The notes under the pieces were generated by a model that had not been told where the DNA came from, made no database searches, and saw only the letters and a program-made list of their open reading frames with translations. Made by a program: the position numbers and the translations under genes. A stretch of DNA of 64,000 nucleotides, from positions 432,001-496,000 of the forward strand of contig NZ_CP015318.1 in assembly GCF_001686985.1 (NCBI RefSeq), read 5' to 3'. Numbering within the stretch: position 1 is the first letter of the stretch; the number at the start of each line of letters is the position of its first letter. Below are positions 52,713 through 62,862 of the stretch, piece by piece. The DNA comes from Mesorhizobium amorphae CCNWGS0123. GTDB taxonomy: Bacteria; Pseudomonadota; Alphaproteobacteria; Rhizobiales; Rhizobiaceae.

Positions 52713-54871
52713 GTAAGCGTAACACTGGATGCCTGGCCCTGCTTTGGCTGGCGGTGGCGGTGCTGGCCGGTTGCGCCGGCCCGCATCGCGGCACATGCGA
52801 CTTCTTTCCCGGCGAAAACACCTGCACGCGCCCGTCTTTGTCGGCCAAGGCGCCTGGACCGGACATCGCGGCTGCCCAGTATTTCGGCACCTCTGGCGAG
52901 AGCGATTACGAGAAGCAGTTCCTGGCGCTTCTCGCCCACAACGAGATCGGTGCCATGGACCGGGCGAACGGCACGGGCCCCTTCGGCCACGACCGCCACG
53001 ACATCGCCAACAGCGATTTTCAGGCGACATACCGGACGCTGGAACGGCTGGCAAAGTCTGTCGCCGCCACACAGGTGCCGCCGACCGACGGCAAACCTGG
53101 TGAAGGCCACTTCACGGCGCGCTGGCGGGTGTCGCGGCAGACGCTTTATGTCGATGCCGCGGCTCGGCCTTCCGAGGCGAAGATTTTCACCTTTTCCGGC
53201 CTGCAGGCGCGCTCGGTCGAGATCGTGCTGCGCCAGGCCGGCAGCCAGGCGGTCGACATTGGCGGCACCTGCGACGGGGCGCTGGCGATCCGCGCCGGCG
53301 GCCGCTCCCGCACCATGGCCAAGGGTTCGGCCTTCAGCTTCCGCCTGCCGGCAGGCGACACCTCGATCAGCCTGTTTCCGGACGAGACCCTGAACCGCTG
53401 CGACTTGAATATCCGCTCCAGCCTGGCGCCGGCCGGCGCGCCGCTCACCATCCTGCGCGAAGAGACCGCCGATCCGGCGCTTGCCGCACTCGACAGCCTC
53501 TACGAGCGCTGCCCGGAGCCCGATCCGGCGGGCCTGGAGGGACTTGACCGCGTCTTCTACGCCAGCCGCTGGCTATCGCAGACCTGCGCCATGCCGCTCC
53601 GGCAGCCGCGGCTGCTGCGCAAATCGCGCGACGGCTTTAACGCCAAGGTCGAAGCCTTGCTGGGCGCGACGCTGCCTGACAGCGCCTTCGATAAGGGCGA
53701 CCCGGAATTGCCGCTCGATTTCTCCCACGCGCCAAAACTAAAGCTGATCTATCTGTCGTCGCTGGAGTTCAAGGCGGACTTTTCCGGCCGCATCATCGAG
53801 CGGCTGATCCGCCACCATGCCGCTTTGGGCACCAAGGTGCGCATCATGGTGACCGACGTGCTCGAGCGCGAGAAGGACGACGCCATGCTGCACCGGCTGG
53901 CGGCGGAGTTCCCCGATGTCGAACTGCAGGAATACCGCTGGCAGGCCGACCGCGGCGCGCCGATCGACGAGCAGCTGTCACAGTTGCATAAGACCCACCA
54001 CGTCAAGATGCTGGCGACGCTGGCCGAAGACCCCGGCCGCTCGCGCGTCATCATCGGCGGCCGCAACATCCATGACGGCTTCCTGTTCCACAAGCCGGTC
54101 GACCTGTCGCGCTACCCCGACCTGCAGCAATACGGCAGGACCGACGGCTTCTCGCTGAACTACTATTCGAATTGGAGCGACTTCGACATCGAGATCGCCG
54201 ACCCGGCAACAGTCGAAACGCTCGCCGCGCATCTTTCGACCCTGTGGCTGCTCGACGCCGACACAAACATCTCCCGGCCCTTCTCCATCTCGGTCCGCTC
54301 AGGCAACCGGCTTCCGTCAGGCGTGGCGCGGCATTTCATCTCCGTGCCCTATGAGGACGGGCATGCGCTGGAGAATTACTTCGTCGAGCTGATCGACACT
54401 GCCAAGCACCATATCCAGATCGTCAATCCCTATCTCAACCTGACGCCGAAGCTCGCGCAGGCCTTCGACCGGGCGCTGGGGCGCGGGGTGAAGATCGATA
54501 TCGTCGGCCGCATCGACCTCAAGGGCGACATCGGCGGCAAGTTCCTCACCGCGCTCAACAAGCTGTTCGTCGAGAAATACGGCGACCGCATCGACATCCG
54601 CGAATTCAAGGCGCCGGATGTCGTGCTGCATTCCAAGATCATGATGATCGACGAAAGGCTGGTGACTATCTCGTCGGTCAACCTCAACAACCGCAGCTTC
54701 TTCCACGACTCGGAGAACGGCATGATGGTGCTCGATCCCGCCTTCTACCACCGCATGAAGCCGATCTATGACGACTATCTGGCCCATTCGAACCCGGTAT
54801 CCACCAGGGTGACGATCCCCTGGGCCTACCGGCTGCTGTTCTCAGAGGGTTGGGTGAAACAGGCGTTCTGA
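52709..54871 (+). CDS. Lipoprotein of the phospholipase D superfamily
   Basis: A 720-residue protein starting at a GTG that overlaps the previous stop (GTGA). LALLWLAVAVLAGC gives a lipobox (Cys near 23). After a novel N-terminal half (about 30-330), two HKD motifs follow: HHVKMLATLAEDPGRSRVII with GGRNIHDG near 430 and HSKIMMIDERLVTISSVNLN near 640. The family includes cardiolipin synthases and phospholipases. It is coupled to the phospholipase A2-like gene, so the two probably act together on lipids. Confidence 0.88.
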   Translation: MSKRNTGCLALLWLAVAVLAGCAGPHRGTCDFFPGENTCTRPSLSAKAPGPDIAAAQYFGTSGESDYEKQFLALLAHNEIGAMDRANGTGPFGHDRHDIANSDFQATYRTLERLAKSVAATQVPPTDGKPGEGHFTARWRVSRQTLYVDAAARPSEAKIFTFSGLQARSVEIVLRQAGSQAVDIGGTCDGALAIRAGGRSRTMAKGSAFSFRLPAGDTSISLFPDETLNRCDLNIRSSLAPAGAPLTILREETADPALAALDSLYERCPEPDPAGLEGLDRVFYASRWLSQTCAMPLRQPRLLRKSRDGFNAKVEALLGATLPDSAFDKGDPELPLDFSHAPKLKLIYLSSLEFKADFSGRIIERLIRHHAALGTKVRIMVTDVLEREKDDAMLHRLAAEFPDVELQEYRWQADRGAPIDEQLSQLHKTHHVKMLATLAEDPGRSRVIIGGRNIHDGFLFHKPVDLSRYPDLQQYGRTDGFSLNYYSNWSDFDIEIADPATVETLAAHLSTLWLLDADTNISRPFSISVRSGNRLPSGVARHFISVPYEDGHALENYFVELIDTAKHHIQIVNPYLNLTPKLAQAFDRALGRGVKIDIVGRIDLKGDIGGKFLTALNKLFVEKYGDRIDIREFKAPDVVLHSKIMMIDERLVTISSVNLNNRSFFHDSENGMMVLDPAFYHRMKPIYDDYLAHSNPVSTRVTIPWAYRLLFSEGWVKQAF

Positions 54872-54872
54872 T

Positions 54873-54916
54873 GCAATTCCAGGAAAAGTGTGCAGCGGTT
54901 TTCCGTCCGGAATTGC
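54873..54916. repeat. Palindromic intergenic repeat, family A (copy 7)
   Basis: GCAATTCC and GGAATTGC pair around AGGAAAAGTGTGCAGCGGTTTTCC. It is almost the same sequence as the copy at 26396 and begins directly after the PLD-gene stop codon. Confidence 0.85.
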
Positions 54917-54944
54917 GCAAAAACAAACGTTCGATGCTCAAAGG

Positions 54945-56201
54945 CTACTTCAGATAGCGGTCCGGGCTGAGGTCGCGGGCGTTGATCTCCGGCACCCGGT
55001 TGGAGATGATGTCGGCCAGCACCCGGGCTGAGCCGCAGGCCATGGTCCAGCCGAGCGTGCCATGGCCGGTGTTGAGGTAGAGGTTGGACAATTCGCTTTG
55101 GCCGACCAGCGGCGGCCCGTCAGGCGTCATCGGCCGCAGGCCGCACCAGAAGCTCGCCGCCTTGAGGTCACCGCCGCCCGGAAACAGATCGCCGACCGAA
55201 TGCTCCAGCGTGCGCCGGCGCGTTTCGTGCAGCCTGAGATCGAAGCCAGAAATCTCCGCCGTGCCGCCGACGCGGATGCGGTCGCCAAGCCTGGTGATCG
55301 CCACCTTGTAGGTCTCGTCCATCACCGTCGAGACGGGTGCGGCGCCGACATCCTTGACCGGCACGGTGATCGAATAGCCCTTGACCGGATAGACCGGGAT
55401 CGGCCGCTTCAGCTTGCGCATGAATTGCGCCGAATAGCTGCCCATCGCCATCACATAGGCGTCGGCCGATAGTCCGCCCTTGTCGGTGTTGATGTGTTTG
55501 ATGCGATTGCGGGTCCGCACGATGTACGAGATCGTTGTCCCGTATTCGAAGGTGACGCCGCGCGCCACGCAGAGCTCGGCCATACGGTCGGTGAACATCT
55601 TGCAGTCGCCGGTTTCGTCGCCGGGCAGCCTGAGACCGCCGACGAATTTGCCGCGCACGCCGGCCAGGGCCGGCTCGGCTCCGATGCAGCCTTCGCGATC
55701 GAGGAGTTCGTAGGGGACGCCGTATTTCTTCAGAACCTCGACGTCGCCGCCGGTGCCGTCGAGCTGCTTTTGCGTGCGAAACAGCTGCAGCGTGCCTTTG
55801 GTCCGCTCGTCATAGGCGATGCCGGTCGCCGCGCGCAGCGCCTTCAGCGTATCGCGGCTGTATTCGGCCAAAGGCACCATGCGCGACTTGTTCAGCGCGT
55901 AGCGCTCGGCCGTGCAATTGCGCAGCATCTTGAGCAGCCATGTCCACATATGCGGATCGAAGGCGGGCCGCACCACCAGCGGGCCATGCTTCATCAGCAG
56001 CCATTTGATCGCCTTCAGCGGAATGCCGGGCCCCGCCCATGGCGAGGCATAGCCCGGCGAGACCTCGCCGGCATTGGCGAAGCTGGTTTCCAGCGCCGGC
56101 CCCTTCTGGCGATCGAACACCGTCACCTCATGGCCGGCCTCGGCGAGATAATAGGCGGTGGTGACCCCGATCACGCCGCCGCCCAGCACGAAGATCTTCA
56201 T
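54945..56201 (-). CDS. dadA: D-amino-acid dehydrogenase small subunit
   Basis: A 418-residue FAD enzyme beginning [26 protein letters not shown], with the standard dinucleotide motif. [17 protein letters not shown] and [22 protein letters not shown] are DadA hallmarks. It oxidises D-alanine and passes electrons to the respiratory chain. The ATG at 56201 follows GGAGAG. It lies 88 bases after alr, giving the alr-dadA L-alanine degradation unit. Confidence 0.95.
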   Translation of the reverse strand: MKIFVLGGGVIGVTTAYYLAEAGHEVTVFDRQKGPALETSFANAGEVSPGYASPWAGPGIPLKAIKWLLMKHGPLVVRPAFDPHMWTWLLKMLRNCTAERYALNKSRMVPLAEYSRDTLKALRAATGIAYDERTKGTLQLFRTQKQLDGTGGDVEVLKKYGVPYELLDREGCIGAEPALAGVRGKFVGGLRLPGDETGDCKMFTDRMAELCVARGVTFEYGTTISYIVRTRNRIKHINTDKGGLSADAYVMAMGSYSAQFMRKLKRPIPVYPVKGYSITVPVKDVGAAPVSTVMDETYKVAITRLGDRIRVGGTAEISGFDLRLHETRRRTLEHSVGDLFPGGGDLKAASFWCGLRPMTPDGPPLVGQSELSNLYLNTGHGTLGWTMACGSARVLADIISNRVPEINARDLSPDRYLK

Positions 56202-56289
56202 CGCATCACTCTCCACGACGACGTCTCGTCAGGCCGGGTCGTCATGCTCTGTCTGCCGGATTTTCGAGCGTCCGCCAAGTACCGCCTTG

Positions 56290-57438
56290 CTACCCGTTCA
56301 CGTAGCGCCGGTGAAAGCGCGGCCCGAGGCTGGTCAGGATCTCGTAGCCGATCGTGCCGGCATGGCCGGCCGCCTCGTCGACGCTCTGCGACGGGCCGAG
56401 CAGTTCGACAAGGTCACCCTCGCCGAGCGTGCCCACGGGGAGCGCGGAAATGTCGAGGATGATCGAATCCATCGATACGCGTCCGAGAAAGGGCAGCCGG
56501 ACAGTGTCGAACCAGGCGGCCGAGGCGGCGCGGCGATGCCAGCCGTCGGCATAGCCGAGCGAGATCGTCGCAGCTCTCAACGGGCCGGTTGCGCGAAATG
56601 TATGGCCATAGCCGACGCCTGCCCCCTTTTCGAGGCTGCGCGTCTGGACGATTTTCGCCTGCAGCCGCACCACCGGCAGCATCGGGTTCGGTTCGCTCGG
56701 CGTCGGATTGATGCCGTAGAGCGCCGCCCCAGGACGGGCGAGGTCGAAATGAAAGGCCGTCCCGAGGAAGATGCCGGACGAATTGGCGAGCGAAGCAGGC
56801 GCTTCTGGCATCATCTTGCGCAACCGTTCGAAGGCCAGCCACTGCCGCTCATTGGCCGGATGCTGCAGCTCGTCGGCGCAGGCGAGATGGCTCATCACCA
56901 GGACGACGTTGACGCCGTCGAAAGCGCGCGGATCGGCGGCGATTGCCTGCACCTCCGCCGGCGGCATGCCGAGCCGCGACATGCCGCTGTCGACCTGGAT
57001 CGCGGCCGGCAGCTTGCGGCCGGCCTGCTGGCCGGCTTCACCCCAGGCCTTCAGCTGGCCGGCGCTGTTGATGACGGGAACAAGCTCCGCCGCAACCGCT
57101 TCCGGTTCCGAGCCAGGCGGCAGGCCGTTGAGGACATGGATCGCCGGTCCGGGGCCGAGCCCCTTGCGCAGCGCCAGGCCTTCGGCGAGCAGCGCGACGA
57201 AGAAAGTGGTGCAGCCCTCGGCCGACAGCGCCCTTGCCACGGGCGCCGCGCCCAGGCCATAACCATCGGCCTTGACGACACCGGCGCACGGCACGCCGCC
57301 CAATTGCGCCTTCAGCCGCCGGTAGTTTTCACGGATGGCGCCGAGATCGATGGTCAGGATGGCGCCGGCCACCGCTTCACTGACCGGCTCACCTTGCGTG
57401 GCGATGCTTTCGGGGACGTTTTTGGAGGCGTCGTTCAT
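56290..57438 (-). CDS. alr: Alanine racemase
   Basis: A 382-residue PLP enzyme. Lys56 in GVVKADGYGLGA binds PLP; the catalytic Tyr is in GAGVGYGHTFRA near 270. DLGAIRENYRRL at the start and the C-terminal DEAAGHAGTIGYEILTSLG are typical. It interconverts L- and D-alanine for peptidoglycan and, with dadA, for catabolism. The pairing with dadA suggests the catabolic (DadX) form; no other alr is in the window. Confidence 0.94.
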   Translation of the reverse strand: MNDASKNVPESIATQGEPVSEAVAGAILTIDLGAIRENYRRLKAQLGGVPCAGVVKADGYGLGAAPVARALSAEGCTTFFVALLAEGLALRKGLGPGPAIHVLNGLPPGSEPEAVAAELVPVINSAGQLKAWGEAGQQAGRKLPAAIQVDSGMSRLGMPPAEVQAIAADPRAFDGVNVVLVMSHLACADELQHPANERQWLAFERLRKMMPEAPASLANSSGIFLGTAFHFDLARPGAALYGINPTPSEPNPMLPVVRLQAKIVQTRSLEKGAGVGYGHTFRATGPLRAATISLGYADGWHRRAASAAWFDTVRLPFLGRVSMDSIILDISALPVGTLGEGDLVELLGPSQSVDEAAGHAGTIGYEILTSLGPRFHRRYVNG

Positions 57439-57513
57439 ACCGACCCTGTGCGAAGCAGCTCAGCATCCATAAGACCACGAAACCGACGCAGCGACCATGC
57501 GCGATCGCGCTGG

Positions 57514-58035
57514 TTACGCCACCAGATGCCGGAACGCCGCCACCACGTCCTCATAGACCTTGCGCTTGAACGGCACGATCAGGTCGGGCAAGTCCCGCAT
57601 CGGCCGCCACGCCCATTGGTCGAACTCGGCCGTGTGGCCGCCCGGTGGCGGGTTGATCTGGATCTCGCTCTCGTCGCCGTGAAAACGATAGGCGAACCAT
57701 TTCTGCGTCTGGCCGCGATAGCGGCCCTTGAAGGCAATGCCGACCAGATGCGCCGGCAGGTCGTAGTTGATCCAGTGCGGCGCCTCGGCCAGCAGCGAGA
57801 CGCTGCGCATGCCGGTCTCCTCGTAGAGTTCCCGCTCGGCCGCTTGCGCAGGGTCTTCGCCCTTGTCGATGCCACCCTGCGGCATCTGCCAGAGCTGCGT
57901 GGTGCCGGCGAATTCGCTGTCCGGCTCGGCGATGCGGTGACCGACCCAGACCAGCCCCTCGCCATTGAGGATCATCAATCCGACACAGGGACGGTAAGGC
58001 AGTGTCTCGGGATCGACCGGTTTTGTCTTCGCCAT
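57514..58035 (-). CDS. rppH: RNA pyrophosphohydrolase
   Basis: A 173-residue Nudix enzyme. The Nudix box lies at 54-75 ([20 protein letters not shown], then TG). [10 protein letters not shown] and FDQWAWRPM mark RppH/NudH. It removes pyrophosphate from mRNA 5' ends and starts their decay. The gene is 68 bases downstream of the deacetylase gene on the same strand. Confidence 0.95.
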   Translation of the reverse strand: MAKTKPVDPETLPYRPCVGLMILNGEGLVWVGHRIAEPDSEFAGTTQLWQMPQGGIDKGEDPAQAAERELYEETGMRSVSLLAEAPHWINYDLPAHLVGIAFKGRYRGQTQKWFAYRFHGDESEIQINPPPGGHTAEFDQWAWRPMRDLPDLIVPFKRKVYEDVVAAFRHLVA

Positions 58036-58103
58036 CAGTCAGTCTTTCCAGCTTTCCGCCGCTTCTGAGAACTCGCTCGGGAGAGAACCATCGAGAACGG
58101 CTG

Positions 58104-59291
58104 CTAGCCTTTTTGCGGATCGATGGCCACCGCCGAAATCGGCACGATCTCGATGCCACGCTTCTTGGCTTCCGTCACCCAGGACGACACCGTATCGACC
58201 GTCAGATCGAACGCCGAGCCGATGCCGACGGCAAAACCCTTTGCCCGCGCCGTGGCCTCGAGCTCGTCCAGCTTCTTCAGGATGGCGCCGCGGTCCTGCA
58301 CCGCATCGATCGACGTGTCGCCTGCGACGAACGGCACACCGTCCTTGAGCGCCAGATCGGGTGCCAGGCTGCGCGCCGACGAACCGTCATCGACATAGGC
58401 GAGACCGCGCTTGCCGAGCTCGGCCATGAACGGCCCCATTGCCGCGGAATCGGCCGAGAAGCGGGCGCCCATATAGTTCATCACGCCGGTATAGTTGGTG
58501 GTCCGCGACAGTGCCCAGTGCAGGCTCTTCAGATTCTCGTCCGGGCTCGCCGCCACCGTCAGCGTGTTGCGGCCGGGATTGACGTTGGGATAGTCGAACG
58601 GCTCGAGCGGTACCTGCATGACGATCTCATGCCCGCTCTGCCGCGCCGCCTGCATCCAGCGGCCGATGCTGTTGCCTTGCGGGGCAAAGGCCAGCGTCAC
58701 CTCGGCCGGCAGCTTGGCGATGGCCGCCTGGGTGCCGGTCTGCGACACGGCGAGCCCGCCGATGACGATCGCCACGCGCGCGCCGCGCGATCCCGACCAC
58801 GGCCGCGCATAGACGTCGAACGGACGCCTGCCGTCGGCGGCACGCATCGGCAGCGGTCCGGTTTCGCTGGCCTCGATCAGCGCCTTGTCCGGGATATGCG
58901 CAATCTTCAGGTTCTGGCCGACCGTCGAAGGATCGCGAATGACGATCCCCGCCTTCGGCGGACCGTCGCCTTCTTCCGTCTGCACATGGATGATCTGCGG
59001 CCCGCCTGTCTTGGGAGAGGTTTCCTTGGGCGGCGTTTCCGTCTTGGGCGCCGCCGCCTCGGCAACCGGCGCTGCGGCGGGCGCGGCCGTCACCTTCGGC
59101 GTCGAAACGGCAACCTCTTCCGGCTTGCGGAACGGCTTTTCGCGCAGCGCGATCGCGCCGGAGATACCGACCACGGCCAGCACGGCGAGCGTGGCCCCGA
59201 CCGTGCCGGCGCTGAGCCCGCGCGACGCGGCACGCGGCGGCCGGATCGTCTGTCCGAGCGGGCGTTCGATGTCCTTGCTGATGTCAGCCAA
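58104..59291 (-). CDS. Divergent polysaccharide deacetylase family protein
   Basis: A 395-residue protein with an N-terminal membrane helix (about 30-48), a Pro/Ala/Lys-rich linker (about 50-100) and a C-terminal barrel. RVAIVIGGLAVSQTGTQAAI and HEIVMQVPLEPFDYPNVNPG match the YibQ-type deacetylase family. The usual His ligands are poorly conserved. In rhizobia this gene lies between ctpA and rppH, so it probably takes part in envelope maintenance. Confidence 0.87.
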   Translation of the reverse strand: MADISKDIERPLGQTIRPPRAASRGLSAGTVGATLAVLAVVGISGAIALREKPFRKPEEVAVSTPKVTAAPAAAPVAEAAAPKTETPPKETSPKTGGPQIIHVQTEEGDGPPKAGIVIRDPSTVGQNLKIAHIPDKALIEASETGPLPMRAADGRRPFDVYARPWSGSRGARVAIVIGGLAVSQTGTQAAIAKLPAEVTLAFAPQGNSIGRWMQAARQSGHEIVMQVPLEPFDYPNVNPGRNTLTVAASPDENLKSLHWALSRTTNYTGVMNYMGARFSADSAAMGPFMAELGKRGLAYVDDGSSARSLAPDLALKDGVPFVAGDTSIDAVQDRGAILKKLDELEATARAKGFAVGIGSAFDLTVDTVSSWVTEAKKRGIEIVPISAVAIDPQKG

Positions 59292-59495
59292 CTTGTGTCC
59301 CCGGAAGCACGACCCTTAAGTGAAGGCACTTTTTACGAGACATGCTGCGCAAAATTCGCAATCGCCGGCGCGCTAACCCAGACGCGTGGCGCTCCAACCG
59401 CGTTCCCCCGAATCAAACTGCCGGAACCTCGCGGCCCCGGCAGCATCGCATTGCTTCGATCGGGCGGCCAGAGCCTTGCCCTGACCACTCGGTCC

Positions 59496-60821
59496 TTACT
59501 GGTTGAGCACGGCCTTGTCCGGATTCGGCGGGAACGCCGGATCGGTCTTCTGGCCACGCAGCAGCTCTTCGGCATAGATGAGCTGGAGATCGTCCTTCGG
59601 ATCCGGCGGCACATAGGCGGCCGAGCCGGAGCCGGTCGAACCCTCGTCGGCACCCTTGATATGACCCTTGAGGTCCGATTCGCCGCGCGTCAGGTCCCTG
59701 CCCTGCAATTCCGCCGGCAGCGGCTGCTCGACCTTGATGTCGGGCGTGATGCCCTTGCCCTGGATCGACTTGCCGGATGGCGTGTAATAGAGCGCTGTCG
59801 TCAGGCGCAGCGCGCCATTCTCGCCGAGCGGGATGATGGTCTGCACCGAGCCCTTGCCGAAGGACTGGGTTCCGACCACCGTGGCGCGGCGCAGGTCCTG
59901 CAGCGCGCCGGCGACGATTTCCGAGGCGCTCGCCGATCCGCCATTGACCAGTACGATCAGCGGCTTGCCCTTGATGTCGTCGCCCGGACGGGCGTCGAAG
60001 CGGGTGACGTCCTTCGGATCGCGGCCGCGCGTCGAGACGATCTCGCCGCGGTCGAGGAAGGCGTCGGACACGCTCACCGCCTGGTCGAGCAGGCCGCCCG
60101 GATTGAGGCGCAGATCGAGCACATAGCCCTTGAGCTTGTCGTTCGGCACCTGCTTCTTGATGCTGTCGATGGCGTTCTCGAGGTCGTCATAGGTCTTTTC
60201 GGTGAACGACGTGATCTTCATGTAACCGATGTCGTTCTCGACCCGGAACTTGACCGCCTTGACCTTGATGATGTCGCGCACGACGGTCAGTTCGATCGGC
60301 TTGTCGGCACCTTGACGCAGGATGGTGAGCTTGATCGGCGTGTTGACCGGCCCGCGCATCTTCTCGACCGCGTCGTTGAGGGTCAGGCCGCGCACTTCGT
60401 CGCCATCGATCTTGGCGATGTAGTCGCCGGCAAGCACGCCTGCCTTGGCGGCCGGCGTGTCGTCGATCGGCGTGATCACCTTGACCAAATCGTTTTCCAT
60501 GGTGACTTCGATGCCGAGGCCGCCGAATTCGCCCTTGGTCTGCACGCGCATGTCCTGCGCCTGCTCGGCATTCATGTAGGAGGAGTGCGGATCAAGCGAG
60601 GTCAGCATGCCATTGATGGCGTTTTCGACCAGCGACTTGTCATCCGGCGGCGTCACATACTGCGCCCGGACGCGCTCGAAGATGTCGCCGAAGATCGCCA
60701 GTTGCTTGTAGGTCTCGGAGCCCGCAGCGTTCGCCGTCGAGCCGGGTGCGCCGTAGACCAGGCTCATCGCTGATGCGCCCATCAGCGCACCGGCAAACAG
60801 AAGCGACAGTTTCCGCATCAT
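59496..60821 (-). CDS. ctpA: C-terminal processing protease CtpA (S41)
   Basis: A 441-residue periplasmic protease. The signal peptide (LSLLFAGALMGASAMSLVYG) is followed by a PDZ domain (about 95-175) and the catalytic core with Ser in NGGSASASEIVAGAL and Lys in TQSFGKGSVQT. It trims exported proteins and peptidoglycan hydrolases. It starts one base after the envC stop (TGAGATG), so the two are co-translated. An in-frame upstream extension lies inside envC and is not used. Confidence 0.95.
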   Translation of the reverse strand: MMRKLSLLFAGALMGASAMSLVYGAPGSTANAAGSETYKQLAIFGDIFERVRAQYVTPPDDKSLVENAINGMLTSLDPHSSYMNAEQAQDMRVQTKGEFGGLGIEVTMENDLVKVITPIDDTPAAKAGVLAGDYIAKIDGDEVRGLTLNDAVEKMRGPVNTPIKLTILRQGADKPIELTVVRDIIKVKAVKFRVENDIGYMKITSFTEKTYDDLENAIDSIKKQVPNDKLKGYVLDLRLNPGGLLDQAVSVSDAFLDRGEIVSTRGRDPKDVTRFDARPGDDIKGKPLIVLVNGGSASASEIVAGALQDLRRATVVGTQSFGKGSVQTIIPLGENGALRLTTALYYTPSGKSIQGKGITPDIKVEQPLPAELQGRDLTRGESDLKGHIKGADEGSTGSGSAAYVPPDPKDDLQLIYAEELLRGQKTDPAFPPNPDKAVLNQ

Positions 60822-60822
60822 C

Positions 60823-62184
60823 TCACGTCCTTCCAGAAAATCGGTCCGCCCACCATGGGGCCGGATCGACGGGTTTTCCATCCTTGCGGAACTCGACGTA
60901 GAGTTCCGGCGTGGCATTTCCATTCTTCGAGGCCGAGGTGCTCGCCACCCGGGCCTCTCCCATCGCGCCGACCGGCTCTCCTGCGAGCACCGGCTGGCCA
61001 GTCGCGACACTGATTCTGCTCATCCCCGCCAGGACGACATGATAGCCGTCGCCTGCGTTCAGGATCAAGAGTTGACCATAGGAGCGAAAAGGCCCCGCAT
61101 AAAGCACATTTCCATCCGCCGGCGCGGTGACGATGGCGCCCGATTGTGTCGCAACCATGTCACCAAGCATCACCGCGCCGTTACCGTCATCGGTGCCGAA
61201 ACGCTGTTTTATCTTGCCGATGACCGGCAGCGCGATCTGCCCCTGAAGCGCCGAAAACGGCGCTGAAGCGGTCAGCCGATTGCCTTCCGGCACCGGCAGT
61301 GCAGCCAGTTCCGTCTGAGCCGGAGCCCCTGCTTGTGCGGGATCCTCTTGCGCCGGAGCCGTGTCGCCGTCGGCCGATTTCTGCTCGCCGGCCTTGGCCT
61401 GGTCAGCCGCCTTGCGCGCCTTGTCGGCCTCGAGCGAGGCGATCAGCTCCTTCAGGCTGCCGGCCTTGGCCGCCAGTGTCTCGGAGCGCTGCTTTTCCGC
61501 CGCCAGCGCCGTTTGCGTGTCGGCTTCGAGCCTCTGTTTGGCTTCAAGCAGCATGGTGAGCCGCTTCTTTTCCGCCGTCTGCTCGCCGACCGCTTCCGTC
61601 AGCCTGGCGCGCTCGGCCTCGATCGAGGCCGTCACCCGCGTCTGTTCCTTGAGGTCGGCCAGCAATATATCGGTCTGCTGGCGCAGTTCCGGCACCACGG
61701 CGCCCAGGAGGATGGCGCTGCGCACCGACGACAGCGCGTCTTCCGGCTTGACCAGGATTGCCGGCGGCGGATTGAGCCCCATGCGCTGCAGCGCGCCGAG
61801 CACTTCGGCCAGCACGTCGCGCCTTGCGTTGAGCGAGGCGCGGATCTTCTGCTCCTCGCCCTTCAACCCCTCCAGCTTGGCGCCGATGTCCTCGATGTCC
61901 TGGCCTAGCTTCTGCTCGGTCATCGCCGACTGGATCAGCGCCGCGGTGATCGAGGCATGATCCTTCTTGACCGCCGCGATGTCGGCCGCGAGCTTGGCCA
62001 GCCGCTCGGAAGACAGCGTGATTTCCTTGGAGACCTGCTCGTACTCGGCGCGGCTCTTGTCCGGATCGGGCGCCAGGTCGAGCGTGTTTTCGGCCCTGGC
62101 GGCACCGAGCGACAGCACGAACGCCGCCGCCGCAATGCCGCAGCCGCGCAGAATGCTCGCCCTGGTTCGTCCAATTTCAGACAT
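60823..62184 (-). CDS. envC: EnvC-like murein hydrolase activator (degenerate LytM domain)
   Basis: A 453-residue periplasmic protein: signal peptide to about residue 31, two long coiled coils (about 40-270), then a LytM/M23 domain. The domain lacks the Zn ligands: the HxxxD position reads GAVMLGD and the HxH position reads ELYVEF. Such proteins activate amidases rather than cut peptidoglycan. It pairs with ctpA, the standard order in rhizobia. Confidence 0.9.
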   Translation of the reverse strand: MSEIGRTRASILRGCGIAAAAFVLSLGAARAENTLDLAPDPDKSRAEYEQVSKEITLSSERLAKLAADIAAVKKDHASITAALIQSAMTEQKLGQDIEDIGAKLEGLKGEEQKIRASLNARRDVLAEVLGALQRMGLNPPPAILVKPEDALSSVRSAILLGAVVPELRQQTDILLADLKEQTRVTASIEAERARLTEAVGEQTAEKKRLTMLLEAKQRLEADTQTALAAEKQRSETLAAKAGSLKELIASLEADKARKAADQAKAGEQKSADGDTAPAQEDPAQAGAPAQTELAALPVPEGNRLTASAPFSALQGQIALPVIGKIKQRFGTDDGNGAVMLGDMVATQSGAIVTAPADGNVLYAGPFRSYGQLLILNAGDGYHVVLAGMSRISVATGQPVLAGEPVGAMGEARVASTSASKNGNATPELYVEFRKDGKPVDPAPWWADRFSGRT

Positions 62185-62321
62185 TGAAGCCCGACTCTAT
62201 GCGTGGCTTCGTTAACGAACAATCAACCATGTTCGATAGGTTTGCCAATGGCGCACAATATGCCGCCGCATTGGGGCGGAAATCCGGGCGGAGGGCGCCG
62301 ATGCACAGGATTCGGCCTGGT

Positions 62322-62804
62322 CTAGGAGCGATGATAGGGATGCCCCGAAAGAATGGTGGCGATCCGGTAGAGCTGTTCGCCCAGCATCACCCTCACCAGC
62401 TGATGCGGCCAGGTCAGCGCGCCGAACGACACCACCAGATCGGCCTGGTCGCGCAGCGACTGGTCGTGGCCGTCGGCGCCGCCGATGGCGATGACCAGCG
62501 CCTTGCGGCCGCCGTCGCGCAGCAGGCCGATGCGGCCGGCGAAGTCCTCGGAGGAAAAGCTTTTGCCGCGTTCGTCGAGCAGGATCAGCGCGGTGCCTTG
62601 CTGCAGCTGCGTCTGCAGCTTCTGGCCTTCTTCGCGCCGCCGCTCATTGGCGGTCTGGGCGCGGCCTTCGGCAATCTCGACAACGCCTGAGAATTCGAGC
62701 CCGACCGGGGGACCGCTCTTGGCGAAGCGCTCGAAATAACGGTCGGCGAGCAGCTTCTCGGGGCCGGCTTTCATCCGGCCCACGGCATGAACCGTAATCT
62801 TCAT
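62322..62804 (-). CDS. rlmH: 23S rRNA pseudouridine1915-N3 methyltransferase
   Basis: A 160-residue SPOUT methyltransferase. LILLDERGKSFSSEDFAGRI and IAIGGADGHDQSLRDQADL, the SAM-binding knot, with LTWPHQLVRVMLGEQLYR at the end, identify RlmH. It methylates pseudouridine 1915 in helix 69 of 23S rRNA. The ATG at 62804 (MKITVHAVG) is used; upstream in-frame codons are not family. It follows rsfS on the same strand, as usual. Confidence 0.96.
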   Translation of the reverse strand: MKITVHAVGRMKAGPEKLLADRYFERFAKSGPPVGLEFSGVVEIAEGRAQTANERRREEGQKLQTQLQQGTALILLDERGKSFSSEDFAGRIGLLRDGGRKALVIAIGGADGHDQSLRDQADLVVSFGALTWPHQLVRVMLGEQLYRIATILSGHPYHRS

Positions 62805-62862
62805 CCCTGCCTCGAAGAGCCGTCGATGCATGCTGAGCGGCATGCATCAAAACAGATGCGGC

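Noticed and set aside
58002..60773. Long plus-strand reading frame opposite the deacetylase and ctpA genes
   Set aside because: Antisense shadow of two recognised genes; no plausible domain or ribosome binding site.
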